Positions 39,689 through 48,758 of a stretch of DNA of 64,000 nucleotides are shown one piece after another. The translations under genes were made by a program, and so were the position numbers. How positions within the stretch are numbered: position 1 is the stretch's first letter; the number at the start of each line of letters is the position of its first letter. Location: assembly GCA_015056925.1 (NCBI GenBank), contig SVFJ01000001.1, forward strand, positions 1 through 64,000. Direction: 5' to 3'. The notes below the pieces were generated by a model. The model did not search any database, was not told the DNA's origin, and saw only the letters and a list, made by a program, of their open reading frames with translations. The DNA is from Lachnospiraceae bacterium (GTDB taxonomy: Bacteria > Bacillota > Clostridia > Lachnospirales > Lachnospiraceae).

Positions 39689-40122
39689 ACTCCTCCGTAT
39701 AACCACCTGTAATCTCTATTGGATTACCGTCCGGGTCCATAAAAGTAAAGTACCAATAAGGTGAAAACACATTAATATATCGAATGGGTGTCAGTTCTAT
39801 TGCGATTCCTAATTGCTTAATTCGCTCGTATTCTGCTTTCAAATCTTCTACCCCCAAGTTAATGAATACTTTGCGGGGATTCTGACTCGGCAATCTTATC
39901 TATGTCATCATATATTGGCCAATATTCTCCCTCGGTCTTAACCTGCTCTTTATTTTGAATATCATAATAGCCATTCATTAGGCAAAGATTAAGTCCTTGA
40001 TTGTCAAACATTGCAAAACGCTTTCCATTTGTCGCTCTAACCTTCATATCAAATACTTTTTCATAAAAAGATACTGATTTATCAAAGTCTCTGACTACCA
40101 AATAAATTGAGCCATATCTCAT
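39687..40122 (-). pseudogene. VOC (glyoxalase/bleomycin resistance) family protein, frameshifted
   Basis: Two ORFs (40122-39859 and 39893-39687) form one VOC protein if one C is removed from the C4 run (GGGG at 39875-39878 on + strand). Confidence 0.8.
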
Positions 40123-40151
40123 CTTTTGTACCTCCCGATTTATATAATAAA

Positions 40152-41027
40152 TTATATATCCCACAAGCTTAATTGTTGAGCCGTCTGCTTCTCTTCAAAG
40201 GTATGAAGATATGTAAATATCTGCTCATTATTATGTATGATACCATTCTCTTCACATATGCAATGAAACAGCTTCATCAATCGTGCATTGTTCGGACTAT
40301 CAATCACATATTGATTGCCATACTGACGCATATAACGTTCCTTCATATGCGGGAAATACTTGTCCAAATGCTGATAAAAATATTCCCTATTGCCTTCTCT
40401 AAGCGTCAACCCCATACCAAAGCATATAATACCATATACCTTTGCCTCAATACACATATCTAAGATACCGCGAATATTCTCTTCCGTATCATTAATAAAC
40501 GGTAATATCGGCGAAAGCCACACAACCGTGGGTATCCCTGCATCCCTTAAAATCTTTAGAGTTTCAAAACGCTCTCTAGTGGTGCTAACATTAGGCTCCA
40601 GCTTCTTACACAATTCTTCATCATAAGTTGTCAAAGTCATTTGCACTACACATTTTGTCTCTTTATTAATCTTTTGTAATAAATCGATATCCCTTAAAAT
40701 TCTGTTCGACTTTGTGATGACAGTAAATCCAAAACCATACTCATCAATCAATGCCAATGCTTTCCTTACATAGCCAAGCTCCATTTCCAAGGGAATATAA
40801 GGGTCTGTCATAGAGCCCGTACCAATCATGCATCTCTGTCTCTTGTGCTTCAATGCATGTTCTAATAATTCAATTGCATTCTCCTTAACCTCAATATCCT
40901 CAAATTCATGCTCCATGTGATAGCATTTACTTCTGGAATCACAATAAATACATCCATGAGAACAGCCACGATATAAATTCATGCCATTCTTTGGGGATAA
41001 TATTCCTTTCACTTGTACCAGGTGCAT
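40152..41027 (-). CDS. SPL/PA0069-like family radical SAM protein
   Basis: 'NLYRGCSHGCIYCDSRS' CxxxCxxC; 'IGTGSMTDPYIPLE'. Confidence 0.88.
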   Translation of the reverse strand: MHLVQVKGILSPKNGMNLYRGCSHGCIYCDSRSKCYHMEHEFEDIEVKENAIELLEHALKHKRQRCMIGTGSMTDPYIPLEMELGYVRKALALIDEYGFGFTVITKSNRILRDIDLLQKINKETKCVVQMTLTTYDEELCKKLEPNVSTTRERFETLKILRDAGIPTVVWLSPILPFINDTEENIRGILDMCIEAKVYGIICFGMGLTLREGNREYFYQHLDKYFPHMKERYMRQYGNQYVIDSPNNARLMKLFHCICEENGIIHNNEQIFTYLHTFEEKQTAQQLSLWDI

Positions 41028-41048
41028 AATCTACTCCCCAAATTATGA

Positions 41049-41360
41049 TTAGCTAAAATACTTATTTAGCTTAAATAATATAGAAATAAGTATTGCGCTT
41101 CCCATTATAATTCCCATAAAAATATACATACACCAATTCGGACACGCATCTAATACAAATCCCATTACAATAATAGCCACAGCAATAATAAGAAAGCAAA
41201 TGCCTGTGAGTCGGCAAAGTGTCTCCGGTTTAAATCGAGGTACTACAACCCCTCTATTCGCACGAAAGAAAGAAGTTCCTTTCCCTTTCAAGAAACACAA
41301 AGCTACCAGAGCAAAGCACAATCCTATTAATGTTGTCAATCCAATCGCATTCATATTCAT
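41049..41360 (-). CDS. Small multi-TM membrane protein of unknown function
   Basis: 103 aa, about three hydrophobic segments. Confidence 0.6.
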   Translation of the reverse strand: MNMNAIGLTTLIGLCFALVALCFLKGKGTSFFRANRGVVVPRFKPETLCRLTGICFLIIAVAIIVMGFVLDACPNWCMYIFMGIIMGSAILISILFKLNKYFS

Positions 41361-41448
41361 CTTTTAATATCCTCCTAAAATCCATCGTTAGTTGACATAA
41401 TTATACAATATCATACCAAATCCTACCACATATTTCCTCTTGAATAGC

Positions 41449-41526
41449 ACAAAAGGACTGTTAAAGGGGTGTACTACTTGGAAACGGGGATTCCTTTCGT
41501 ACACTCAAGGGGAACAGTCCTTTTGT
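41449..41526. other. Structured intergenic inverted-repeat element
   Basis: ACAAAAGGACTGTT/AACAGTCCTTTTGT 14 bp outer stem; inner GTGTAC/GTACAC and GGAA/TTCC. Confidence 0.6.
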
Positions 41527-41562
41527 AATTTATATGGAATTTTGGACCGGCATAGTTATAGG

Positions 41563-41931
41563 TTATTTGACAAATTCTGTAGAGTAATATGGCACGATTA
41601 AATAATTGCCTGCATGAATCGTGTTACTTTTAAGAGAATTCATCCTCTTTACCTCTTCAATATATTCAATGGTACTTGCGTAGTTCTCTGTATCAGAATA
41701 CTCCTCAGCGATAGCCCATAAGGTATCGCCCGGCATAATCTCAACACTCTTATAATACTTATAAGAAATCTTATGCTCCAAATCACTTGCCTGAGAGAAA
41801 AAACCTCCCCATAAGAATGATAAAAGAAGAACCAAAATAATAGACAATACTAATAATAAAATATTCCTTCTAACCTGACGCTCACGATATCTTCTCTTAG
41901 CTGCTGCTCTTGTGTAGTAAGCTTCTCTCAT
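41563..41931 (-). CDS. LysM-domain, single-TM protein divergent from lexA (YneA-like position)
   Basis: TM segment then 'VEIMPGDTLWAIAEEYSDTENYASTIEYIEEVKRMNSLKSNTIHAGNYLIVPY'. Confidence 0.8.
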   Translation of the reverse strand: MREAYYTRAAAKRRYRERQVRRNILLLVLSIILVLLLSFLWGGFFSQASDLEHKISYKYYKSVEIMPGDTLWAIAEEYSDTENYASTIEYIEEVKRMNSLKSNTIHAGNYLIVPYYSTEFVK

Positions 41932-41992
41932 AATCTATACCCTCACCTTCGAATCACTTATCATCTGTACGCCAAATGTCGAACACTCTTTC

Positions 41993-42077
41993 CGAACATT
42001 TGTTTATATTTAGATTATACAGAACGTCCGTTTGTGTGTCAATAGGAAAACGAACAAATTTTTGGAATATATGTTTG
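41993..42077. promoter_or_regulatory. Cluster of LexA-box-like sites (CGAAC-N4-GTTYG type)
   Basis: CGAACATTTGTTTA (41993), AGAACGTCCGTTTG (42021), CGAACAAATTTTTG (42051), GGAATATATGTTTG (42064); all imperfect. Confidence 0.6.
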
Positions 42078-42159
42078 CTTTTCAAAAGTGTGTGTGTTAT
42101 GATTATATAGAAGAAATCTATGTTACGAATATATACTTAACATAAAGGAGGATTTACAT

Positions 42160-42777
42160 ATGGGCTATGGCAAGATTACAGCTAAGCAAAGTGAGATTTT
42201 AGAATATATTAAAGCAGAGATATTAAAGAAGGGTTATCCACCTGCTGTTCGAGAGATTTGCGAGGCAGTTAATTTAAAATCTACTTCTTCCGTGCATTCT
42301 CATCTTGAGACCTTAGAGAAGAACGGATATATCAGACGTGACCCCACTAAGCCACGTGCTATTGAGATTATGGATGACAGCTTTCAGATGGTTCGTCATG
42401 AGATGGCAAGTATTCCGATTGTCGGTACTGTTGCTGCCGGTCAGCCGATTCTTGCTGAGCAGAATATCGAGGGGTACTTCCCTATTCCTACAGAGATGGT
42501 TCCTGCCGGAGAGTCATTTGTACTTAAGGTTAAGGGAGACAGTATGATTAATGCCGGTATTTTCAACGGTGACCAGATTTTTGTTCAGGCATGTAATACC
42601 GCTAAGAATGGTGACACAGTAGTGGCATTGGTTGATGATTCTGCTACTGTTAAGACCTTTTATAAAGAAGACGGACACATCCGTTTACAGCCGGAGAATG
42701 ACACGATGGACCCTATTATTTTAGACGATGTAGATATTTTAGGTAAGGTATATGGTGTTTTTCGTCTCTTCCGTTAA
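42160..42777 (+). CDS. lexA: SOS transcriptional repressor LexA
   Basis: 'ITAKQSEILEYIKAEILKKGYPPAVREICEAVNLKSTSSVHSHLETLEKNGYIRRDPTKPRAIEI'; VAAGQP cleavage site; GDSM. Confidence 0.97.
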   Translation: MGYGKITAKQSEILEYIKAEILKKGYPPAVREICEAVNLKSTSSVHSHLETLEKNGYIRRDPTKPRAIEIMDDSFQMVRHEMASIPIVGTVAAGQPILAEQNIEGYFPIPTEMVPAGESFVLKVKGDSMINAGIFNGDQIFVQACNTAKNGDTVVALVDDSATVKTFYKEDGHIRLQPENDTMDPIILDDVDILGKVYGVFRLFR

Positions 42778-42794
42778 AATGAAAGGATAAAACA

Positions 42795-43106
42795 ATGACA
42801 TATTTTGCAGATTCAAAGGAACAACTGAAAAATGGTGGTGTTATTTTAGATGAAAGAAATGGTTGTATCAATGGTTGTAAAGTAGGCATTTCTGTATATG
42901 ATAATATAGAGTACAATAAAGGTGGTATACATGAAGACCAAGAAGGCTTTTTGGTATTAGAAGGAACCGGTAAGGCTTTGTTTGGAGAAGAAGAACATGA
43001 AATATATCCGGGTATGACAATGATTGCTCCTGCCGGAGTGAAACACCAGATTAAAAAAGATAAAGAAAGTTGCGCTATTAAAGTCTTATATTTTCATGCG
43101 ATGTAA
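42795..43106 (+). CDS. Cupin domain-containing protein
   Basis: 'GFLVLEGTGKALFGEEEHEIYPGMTMIAPAGVKHQIK'. Confidence 0.85.
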   Translation: MTYFADSKEQLKNGGVILDERNGCINGCKVGISVYDNIEYNKGGIHEDQEGFLVLEGTGKALFGEEEHEIYPGMTMIAPAGVKHQIKKDKESCAIKVLYFHAM

Positions 43107-43126
43107 TATGTTATTTTGTCTACATT

Positions 43127-43162
43127 CTAAGAGCGCTGACTGATATCAGTCAGCGCTCTTAG
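43127..43162. terminator. 36 bp perfect loop-less palindrome, probable bidirectional terminator
   Basis: CTAAGAGCGCTGACTGAT|ATCAGTCAGCGCTCTTAG between convergent cupin and rsfS genes. Confidence 0.7.
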
Positions 43163-43168
43163 TTATAC

Positions 43169-43516
43169 TTATAATTCCTCTACATTCACAGTCTTTCCAT
43201 CTCTCCAGATTCTCTCTAAGTCATAGAAATTACGACTCTCTCTATCAAAGATATGGATAACAATGTCATAATAATCTAAGAGTATCCAGTTAGCGTTTGC
43301 ATAACCTTCTGTCTGTCTCTCATGCATTCCGGCCTTTGCAAGCTTCTCTAACACATTGTCTGCCAAAGCCTGCACCTGACTCTTGTTATTACCATGTGTA
43401 ATCACAAAACAATCTGCTACAGAAGATACCTCATGAATATCAATTACTTGTATATTCTCTGCCTTCTTATCCTCTAATGCATCTATAATAAGCTGTAATA
43501 CTTCTTTTCTGCTCAT
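43169..43516 (-). CDS. rsfS: Ribosome silencing factor RsfS
   Basis: 'DIHEVSSVADCFVITHGNNKSQVQALADNV...WILLDYYDIVIHIFDRESRNFYDLERIW'. Confidence 0.95.
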   Translation of the reverse strand: MSRKEVLQLIIDALEDKKAENIQVIDIHEVSSVADCFVITHGNNKSQVQALADNVLEKLAKAGMHERQTEGYANANWILLDYYDIVIHIFDRESRNFYDLERIWRDGKTVNVEEL

Positions 43517-43544
43517 TCTCTACCAGCCTTTCTCTAATGCCTGA

Positions 43545-44135
43545 TTATGCTTTGCTTTCGCAAGAAGCAATATAATAACGATAAGTTTCCTGTGTCATAG
43601 GGTCCATTGGTTCACCTTTTTCCTCAAGATAGTTTAAAGTATTTGCCAATATCTTAAGCAATGCAGCATCAATATCAACAAATGCCAACTGTCTAATCAC
43701 ATCCATCTCTGGAAGCGGCTTCCTTAATGGCTCAATATAGTCCGCAATAAATATAATCTTCTCTAAGAGTGACATTCCGGGACGACCGGTCGTGTGCCAT
43801 GTGATAGCATTTAAGATATCTTCGTCATCAATATCAAACTCATTCTTAGCAATGTGGGCGCCTACCTTACCATGTAAGAGAAAAGCGTTCTCCTTCTCAA
43901 GCTCTGAATATACAATCTTATATTTATCACAAATACGAAGCTTCTCTTCATTATCCATGCATTTCGCGCAATCATGCAACATTCCTGCAATCATTGCCTT
44001 ATCAGCAAAATCCGAATTTGTCGTATCCGGATTATAACGCATCGCCATTGCTACTGCAATATATGCCACACTCTCTGTATGATGATATCTTTCCTTTGTC
44101 AGCTCTTTTTTCAGGTACTTCTTAATCTTCTTCAT
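43545..44135 (-). CDS. yqeK: HD-domain YqeK family (diadenosine tetraphosphate hydrolase type)
   Basis: 'KERYHHTESVAYIAVAMA', 'AGMLHDCAKCM', 'ITWHTTGRPGMSLLEKIIFIADYIEP'. Confidence 0.93.
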   Translation of the reverse strand: MKKIKKYLKKELTKERYHHTESVAYIAVAMAMRYNPDTTNSDFADKAMIAGMLHDCAKCMDNEEKLRICDKYKIVYSELEKENAFLLHGKVGAHIAKNEFDIDDEDILNAITWHTTGRPGMSLLEKIIFIADYIEPLRKPLPEMDVIRQLAFVDIDAALLKILANTLNYLEEKGEPMDPMTQETYRYYIASCESKA

Positions 44136-44721
44136 ATAAATGCTCCTGATTTATATAGTCCAGTACCTTACAAGGCACCATATCAGAGATATCACTTCCG
44201 AGCCTTACACCCTCGCGAATGGCTGTGGAAGAAATATCTACCTTATCCATATTCAAATATACAATCTTAGCCCCCAGCTTTGCCAGTTCTTCGCCTTTAT
44301 TGCGTAACACATTCATATCACTGTCATCTCTTACTGCACACACCAGCGTACATAACGCAAAGATAATCTCAGGCTCTTTCCATTTATCAATATATAATAA
44401 GGAATCTGCTCCAAGAATAAAGTAATAGTCTGTGTCCGGATGCTTGGCAGTCATGCGCTGCAAGGTATCATAGGTATAGGTATTTCCTTCTCGCTCCACT
44501 TCGACCAAAGAAAGCTCAAAATTCGGACAATCAACAATAGCAGCCTGGGTCATCGCTACTCTATGCTTCGCATCCAGTACATTCTTCTTTAAATACGAAT
44601 TACCACTAGGCATAAAAAATACCTTATCCAGCTTCAAGGTCTCATAAGCACACTTAGCCAGCCGGATGTGTCCGTTGTGAATGGGATTAAAGGTTCCTCC
44701 CATAATGCCTACTTTTTGCAT
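44122..44721 (-). CDS. nadD: Nicotinate-nucleotide adenylyltransferase
   Basis: 'KVGIMGGTFNPIHNGHIRLAKCAYE', 'DISSTAIREGVRLG'. Confidence 0.95.
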   Translation of the reverse strand: MQKVGIMGGTFNPIHNGHIRLAKCAYETLKLDKVFFMPSGNSYLKKNVLDAKHRVAMTQAAIVDCPNFELSLVEVEREGNTYTYDTLQRMTAKHPDTDYYFILGADSLLYIDKWKEPEIIFALCTLVCAVRDDSDMNVLRNKGEELAKLGAKIVYLNMDKVDISSTAIREGVRLGSDISDMVPCKVLDYINQEHLYEED

Positions 44722-44745
44722 ATGAATAACCAGCCTTTCCACTTC

Positions 44746-45036
44746 CTATTTTGGAAGAATAATCTTCTGATTCTCCTTAAATGGCTTATATAATACTATC
44801 TTCTTACCGATGACCTGTACTACCTGTGAGTGAGTACGCTCAGCGATTACATTTGCAATCTCCTTCGGGTCATCAATACAGTTCTTTAACACTGCAATCT
44901 TTACAAGTTCTCTTGTATTAAAAACCTCTGAAATAGCTTCCACATTCTCCGGTGTTACAGAAGACTTTCCAATCTGAAACACAGGATCAATGTTCATTGC
45001 TAAACCTTTAAGATATGATCTCTGCTTACTTGTCAT
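44746..45036 (-). CDS. yhbY: YhbY/CRM-domain ribosome assembly RNA-binding protein
   Basis: 'MTSKQRSYLKGLAMNIDPVFQIGKSSVTPENVEAISEVFNTRELVKIAVLKN'. Confidence 0.94.
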   Translation of the reverse strand: MTSKQRSYLKGLAMNIDPVFQIGKSSVTPENVEAISEVFNTRELVKIAVLKNCIDDPKEIANVIAERTHSQVVQVIGKKIVLYKPFKENQKIILPK

Positions 45037-45083
45037 ATTTCCTCTCATTCTGCCACTATATACAGCGGCTATGCATTTTAAAA

Positions 45084-46376
45084 TTATTTATAGTAATTAA
45101 AAGCAAGACCGTACATACGAACAGTCGCACCCTCTTCGATTCCAAGAGCCTCAAGCTCGTCCAAAATTCCATTCTCCTTGAGGAAATCCTGGAAGAACTT
45201 AAATCCTCTCTCTGACTCAAGGTTCGTATAACCAAGCATCTTCTCGATTCTAGGTCCTTCTACTACGTATTCATTTGCTTTTTCATCGTATTCGACTGTA
45301 TATGGTTCATTTCCTGTCACGATGTCAATATCAGGTATAAACTCAGGCTCAAATACTGTTGGTGCTTCATTAATCTCTGCAAGCATATCGCTTACATAAT
45401 AAAGCAACTCATTCAATCCTTTTCCTGAAACTGCTGAAATAGGAAATACCTTAATTCCCTTTGGCTCAAATTCACTGCGAAGCTTTGCAACAGGGTCTTC
45501 ACCATCTTCTACATAAATGGCATCTATCTTGTTTGCTGCAATGACCTGTGGTCTGTTCACAATATCTGCATTATAAGCCTCTAATTCCTTGTTAATCGCA
45601 TAGATGTCTTCGATTGGGTCTCTTCCCTCTGTAGAAGCTGCATCCACTAAATGAATCAACACCTTAGTTCTCTCGATATGTCTCAAAAACTCATGTCCAA
45701 GCCCAACACCCTCTGAAGCGCCTTCGATTAATCCCGGGATATCCGCAATTACAAAGCCTTTCTTACCATCTAAATCTACAACACCAAGGTTGGGATTCAA
45801 GGTTGTAAAGTGGTAATTTGCAATCTTTGGTCTCGCATTGGTAACACGGGATAATAATGTTGACTTACCTACATTAGGATATCCGACTAAACCAACGTCT
45901 GCAATTACCTTTAATTCAAGGAACAACTCAAGCTCCTTTGCAGGCTGTCCCGGCTGTGCATACTTAGGTGCCTGCATGGTAGAGGTAGCATAATGCTGAT
46001 TACCATTTCCACCTTTACCGCCTGACAAAATAACAAATCTGCGATTATCACATGACATGTCTGCAATAACCTTACCTGATTCAAACTCCTTAATAACAGT
46101 TCCTTCCGGAACCTTAAGGATAATATCTTCTCCGTTCTTACCACGGCAATTCTTCTTACCGCCGTTCTCGCCGTCCTCAGCGCAATACTTTCTTACATGA
46201 CGGTAATTTACTAAGGTATTCATACCTTCATCAACTTCAAAAATTACACTTCCGCCATGTCCACCGTCGCCGCCATCCGGACCACCGTTTGGAACATATT
46301 TCTCTCTTCTGAAGGAAACGTGACCGTCTCCACCTTTTCCGCTTCTTATATAAATTCTCGCTCTATCTGCAAACAT
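45084..46376 (-). CDS. obg: GTPase Obg/CgtA
   Basis: 'MFADRARIYIRSGKGGDGHVSFRREKYVPNGGPDGGDGGHGG', G domain 'GYPNVGKSTLLSRVTNA'; C-terminal OCT domain. Confidence 0.97.
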   Translation of the reverse strand: MFADRARIYIRSGKGGDGHVSFRREKYVPNGGPDGGDGGHGGSVIFEVDEGMNTLVNYRHVRKYCAEDGENGGKKNCRGKNGEDIILKVPEGTVIKEFESGKVIADMSCDNRRFVILSGGKGGNGNQHYATSTMQAPKYAQPGQPAKELELFLELKVIADVGLVGYPNVGKSTLLSRVTNARPKIANYHFTTLNPNLGVVDLDGKKGFVIADIPGLIEGASEGVGLGHEFLRHIERTKVLIHLVDAASTEGRDPIEDIYAINKELEAYNADIVNRPQVIAANKIDAIYVEDGEDPVAKLRSEFEPKGIKVFPISAVSGKGLNELLYYVSDMLAEINEAPTVFEPEFIPDIDIVTGNEPYTVEYDEKANEYVVEGPRIEKMLGYTNLESERGFKFFQDFLKENGILDELEALGIEEGATVRMYGLAFNYYK

Positions 46377-46410
46377 AATTCCCTCCATGGCATAATAATT
46401 GAAGTAAAAA

Positions 46411-46432
46411 GGCTTCAGGTGTACCTGAAGCC
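46411..46432 (-). terminator. Terminator of rplU-prp-rpmA
   Basis: GGCTTCAGGT-GT-ACCTGAAGCC; - strand tail TTTTTA. Confidence 0.8.
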
Positions 46433-46464
46433 CTTAACACATTCGTAAAATAAAATCCTATAAA

Positions 46465-46749
46465 TTACTGCTCTACAGGATATACGGAAGCCTGTTTCTT
46501 ATCTCTTCCCTTTCTTTCGAATCTGAGTACACCATCAACTAATGCGAATAATGTATCATCTCCGCCACGTCCTACATTGACACCTGGATGAATCTTTGTT
46601 CCACGCTGTCTATATAAAATGTTACCTGCCTTTACGAACTGACCGTCTGCTCTTTTTGCACCTAATCTCTTAGACTCGGAATCTCTACCGTTCTTAGTAG
46701 AACCTACTCCCTTCTTATGAGCAAAAAACTGAAGGTTTAATTTCATCAT
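46465..46749 (-). CDS. rpmA: 50S ribosomal protein L27 (with cleavable N-terminal extension)
   Basis: '[56 protein letters not shown]'. Confidence 0.97.
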   Translation of the reverse strand: MMKLNLQFFAHKKGVGSTKNGRDSESKRLGAKRADGQFVKAGNILYRQRGTKIHPGVNVGRGGDDTLFALVDGVLRFERKGRDKKQASVYPVEQ

Positions 46750-46753
46750 GGTC

Positions 46754-47089
46754 TTACACCTCCTCAAATCTGAGTTTCAAATATTTCTTACCGTACAAAT
46801 TTACAATGTCTTTTAAACCCATCACCATAGAATCCATCAAAAGCTTTGACTGCTCGCTGATTTCATTAGGAAATCTGCAATCAATATATCCTGTACTCTC
46901 GTCCGTCTTCACGTCCATTTCTTCATGAACAAGGTCATCAAGCGAATTCAACGTATTAATGACAAGAATGGATGTTGCAGCACATACAATATCCTTGCCG
47001 GATACTCCAAATCCTGCATGTCCCTTACAGGTAAAACCCTTATAAGATTCATTGTCAGATTTATAAACTGTAATCGTAGTCATAATCAA
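46754..47089 (-). CDS. prp: Ribosomal-processing cysteine protease Prp
   Basis: '[32 protein letters not shown]' between rplU and rpmA. Confidence 0.94.
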   Translation of the reverse strand: MIMTTITVYKSDNESYKGFTCKGHAGFGVSGKDIVCAATSILVINTLNSLDDLVHEEMDVKTDESTGYIDCRFPNEISEQSKLLMDSMVMGLKDIVNLYGKKYLKLRFEEV

Positions 47090-47099
47090 TAACCATCAA

Positions 47100-47405
47100 T
47101 TAAGCGTTGATTTTCTCAATCTTAACCTGAGTGTATGCTTGTCTATGACCGTTCTTCTTGTGATAGCCTGTCTTTCTCTTATACTTGTAAACGATAACCT
47201 TCTTGCCTCTTCCCTGCTCCATAACAGTTGCAGTTACAGTAGCCTTAGCTACGTCATCGCCAACCTTAAGAGAATCATTGCTAACAGCAATAACTTTGTC
47301 AAAAGTTACAGTGCTTCCAACTTCGTTCTCAAGCTTCTCAACCTTGATTACATCTCCCTCGGAAACCTTGTACTGCTTTCCACCTGTTGCAATAATTGCG
47401 TACAT
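47100..47405 (-). CDS. rplU: 50S ribosomal protein L21
   Basis: '[39 protein letters not shown]'. Confidence 0.97.
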   Translation of the reverse strand: MYAIIATGGKQYKVSEGDVIKVEKLENEVGSTVTFDKVIAVSNDSLKVGDDVAKATVTATVMEQGRGKKVIVYKYKRKTGYHKKNGHRQAYTQVKIEKINA

Positions 47406-47409
47406 ATTG

Positions 47410-47480
47410 CACCTCCTAAATAATTACTCGCTAACTTTGGTGTCGCAAAAGTGCGCACTTCTACCTCGTTATGCGGCATA
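47410..47480 (-). promoter_or_regulatory. Possible L21-type ribosomal protein leader RNA
   Basis: Upstream of rplU; contains palindrome AAGTGCGCACTT (~47450-47461); family assignment not verified. Confidence 0.3.
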
Positions 47481-47570
47481 CTCATAAATATTATCATCAA
47501 ATCCTCGAACTGTCAACATTTGTTGTGAAAAATAATATATTTTTTGTAAAGCTAATAATTCTCCTTTATC

Positions 47571-48758
47571 TCAAGTCAAAATCTGCTTTGCAAGTATGGG
47601 CTTTGTCTTTTTACGGGTAATCTCTACCAAACCAAGCGGTGTCATATCTACTACATTGGTATGTATCTTATCCTGTGAAGCCAGATACCTTAATTCCTTG
47701 ATTAAAGTCTCCTGTTTCTCCAAACTCTTCATATTTAGAAAATCTATAATAATAATACCCGAAAGATTTCTTAACCGAATCTGGCGCATTACTTCTGTTG
47801 CCGCTTCCATATTAATCCGATAAATATATTCGTCATTTTCCTTACCCGAAATGTTCTTACCGGAATTCACATCAATGACATACATTGCTTCCGTTTGTTC
47901 GATTATCAGATAAGCCCCCGACTTCATCCATACCTTCTTATCAAACAGCTCACCAAGCTTGGTTTCTACTGCATACAGCTTCTGCATAGAATAAGCCTTA
48001 TCTTCATATAGCCTAAGTAAAGAAAGAAGCTCCGGTCTGTTACTGCCAAGATATGCTTTTATTTCATCGAAAAGCACTTCATCATCTGTAACGATTTCTC
48101 CAAACTCAGCATGACTATTATCACATAGCTGTGTTAAATATTCAGCTGGCACCTTTCTCACACAGCTATAGCAGGTTCTATGCCGACTGTTTTGCAGTAA
48201 TAAATCCATTTCCGAAGCAAGTTGTTTACACTCCTCGCTTAACACGGACAGCTGATTCTCCTCTGCAAGATTACCTGCATTGGTACGGACTACAACACCA
48301 TAAGAAATATCCTCAGGTACTGCCTCAAGCAGCGCATCCTTCCATTTCTTTGCTATCTTATTAGAAATGCCTTTCTTGGTATCCGCATTTGTTATGACAC
48401 AGTAACTTCCTGCCAAAGACAGATTCAATGTGAGAACAGGTTCCTTTGTACGAACTGCCTCTTTCTCTAACTGTACCAGCACTTCATCTCCGGCGACCAG
48501 CTTACCATTATACTCTCTATTGGTAAGTACAGGCGTGTATTTATCCAATGGCAAAAATCCCTTCTTTCCCGGAAGATAGTCAATAAACGCAGCATTCAGA
48601 TGTGAAACCACATTAATTACCTTTGCCACATAGATATCTCCAATGGAACCATTTTCATTCTGCGCAGAAAAAGCAACTGAATCCATTCGATTGTTACTTG
48701 CTACAAAGGACAAAACTCCCTGCTTATATCTTGTTATTACAAGCTTTGCATCTGCCAT
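47571..48758 (-). CDS. rng: Ribonuclease E/G family protein
   Basis: 'GDIYVAKVINVVSHLNAAFIDYLPGKKGFL', 'YVIDVNSGKNISGK', 'LRNLSGIIIIDFLNM'. Confidence 0.94.
   Translation of the reverse strand: MADAKLVITRYKQGVLSFVASNNRMDSVAFSAQNENGSIGDIYVAKVINVVSHLNAAFIDYLPGKKGFLPLDKYTPVLTNREYNGKLVAGDEVLVQLEKEAVRTKEPVLTLNLSLAGSYCVITNADTKKGISNKIAKKWKDALLEAVPEDISYGVVVRTNAGNLAEENQLSVLSEECKQLASEMDLLLQNSRHRTCYSCVRKVPAEYLTQLCDNSHAEFGEIVTDDEVLFDEIKAYLGSNRPELLSLLRLYEDKAYSMQKLYAVETKLGELFDKKVWMKSGAYLIIEQTEAMYVIDVNSGKNISGKENDEYIYRINMEAATEVMRQIRLRNLSGIIIIDFLNMKSLEKQETLIKELRYLASQDKIHTNVVDMTPLGLVEITRKKTKPILAKQILT

Noticed and set aside
39504-39764. 86 aa plus-strand ORF
   Set aside because: The minus strand carries a more protein-like remnant frame here.
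47139-47487. Plus-strand ORFs opposite rplU
   Set aside because: Antisense to a ribosomal protein gene; shadow ORFs.
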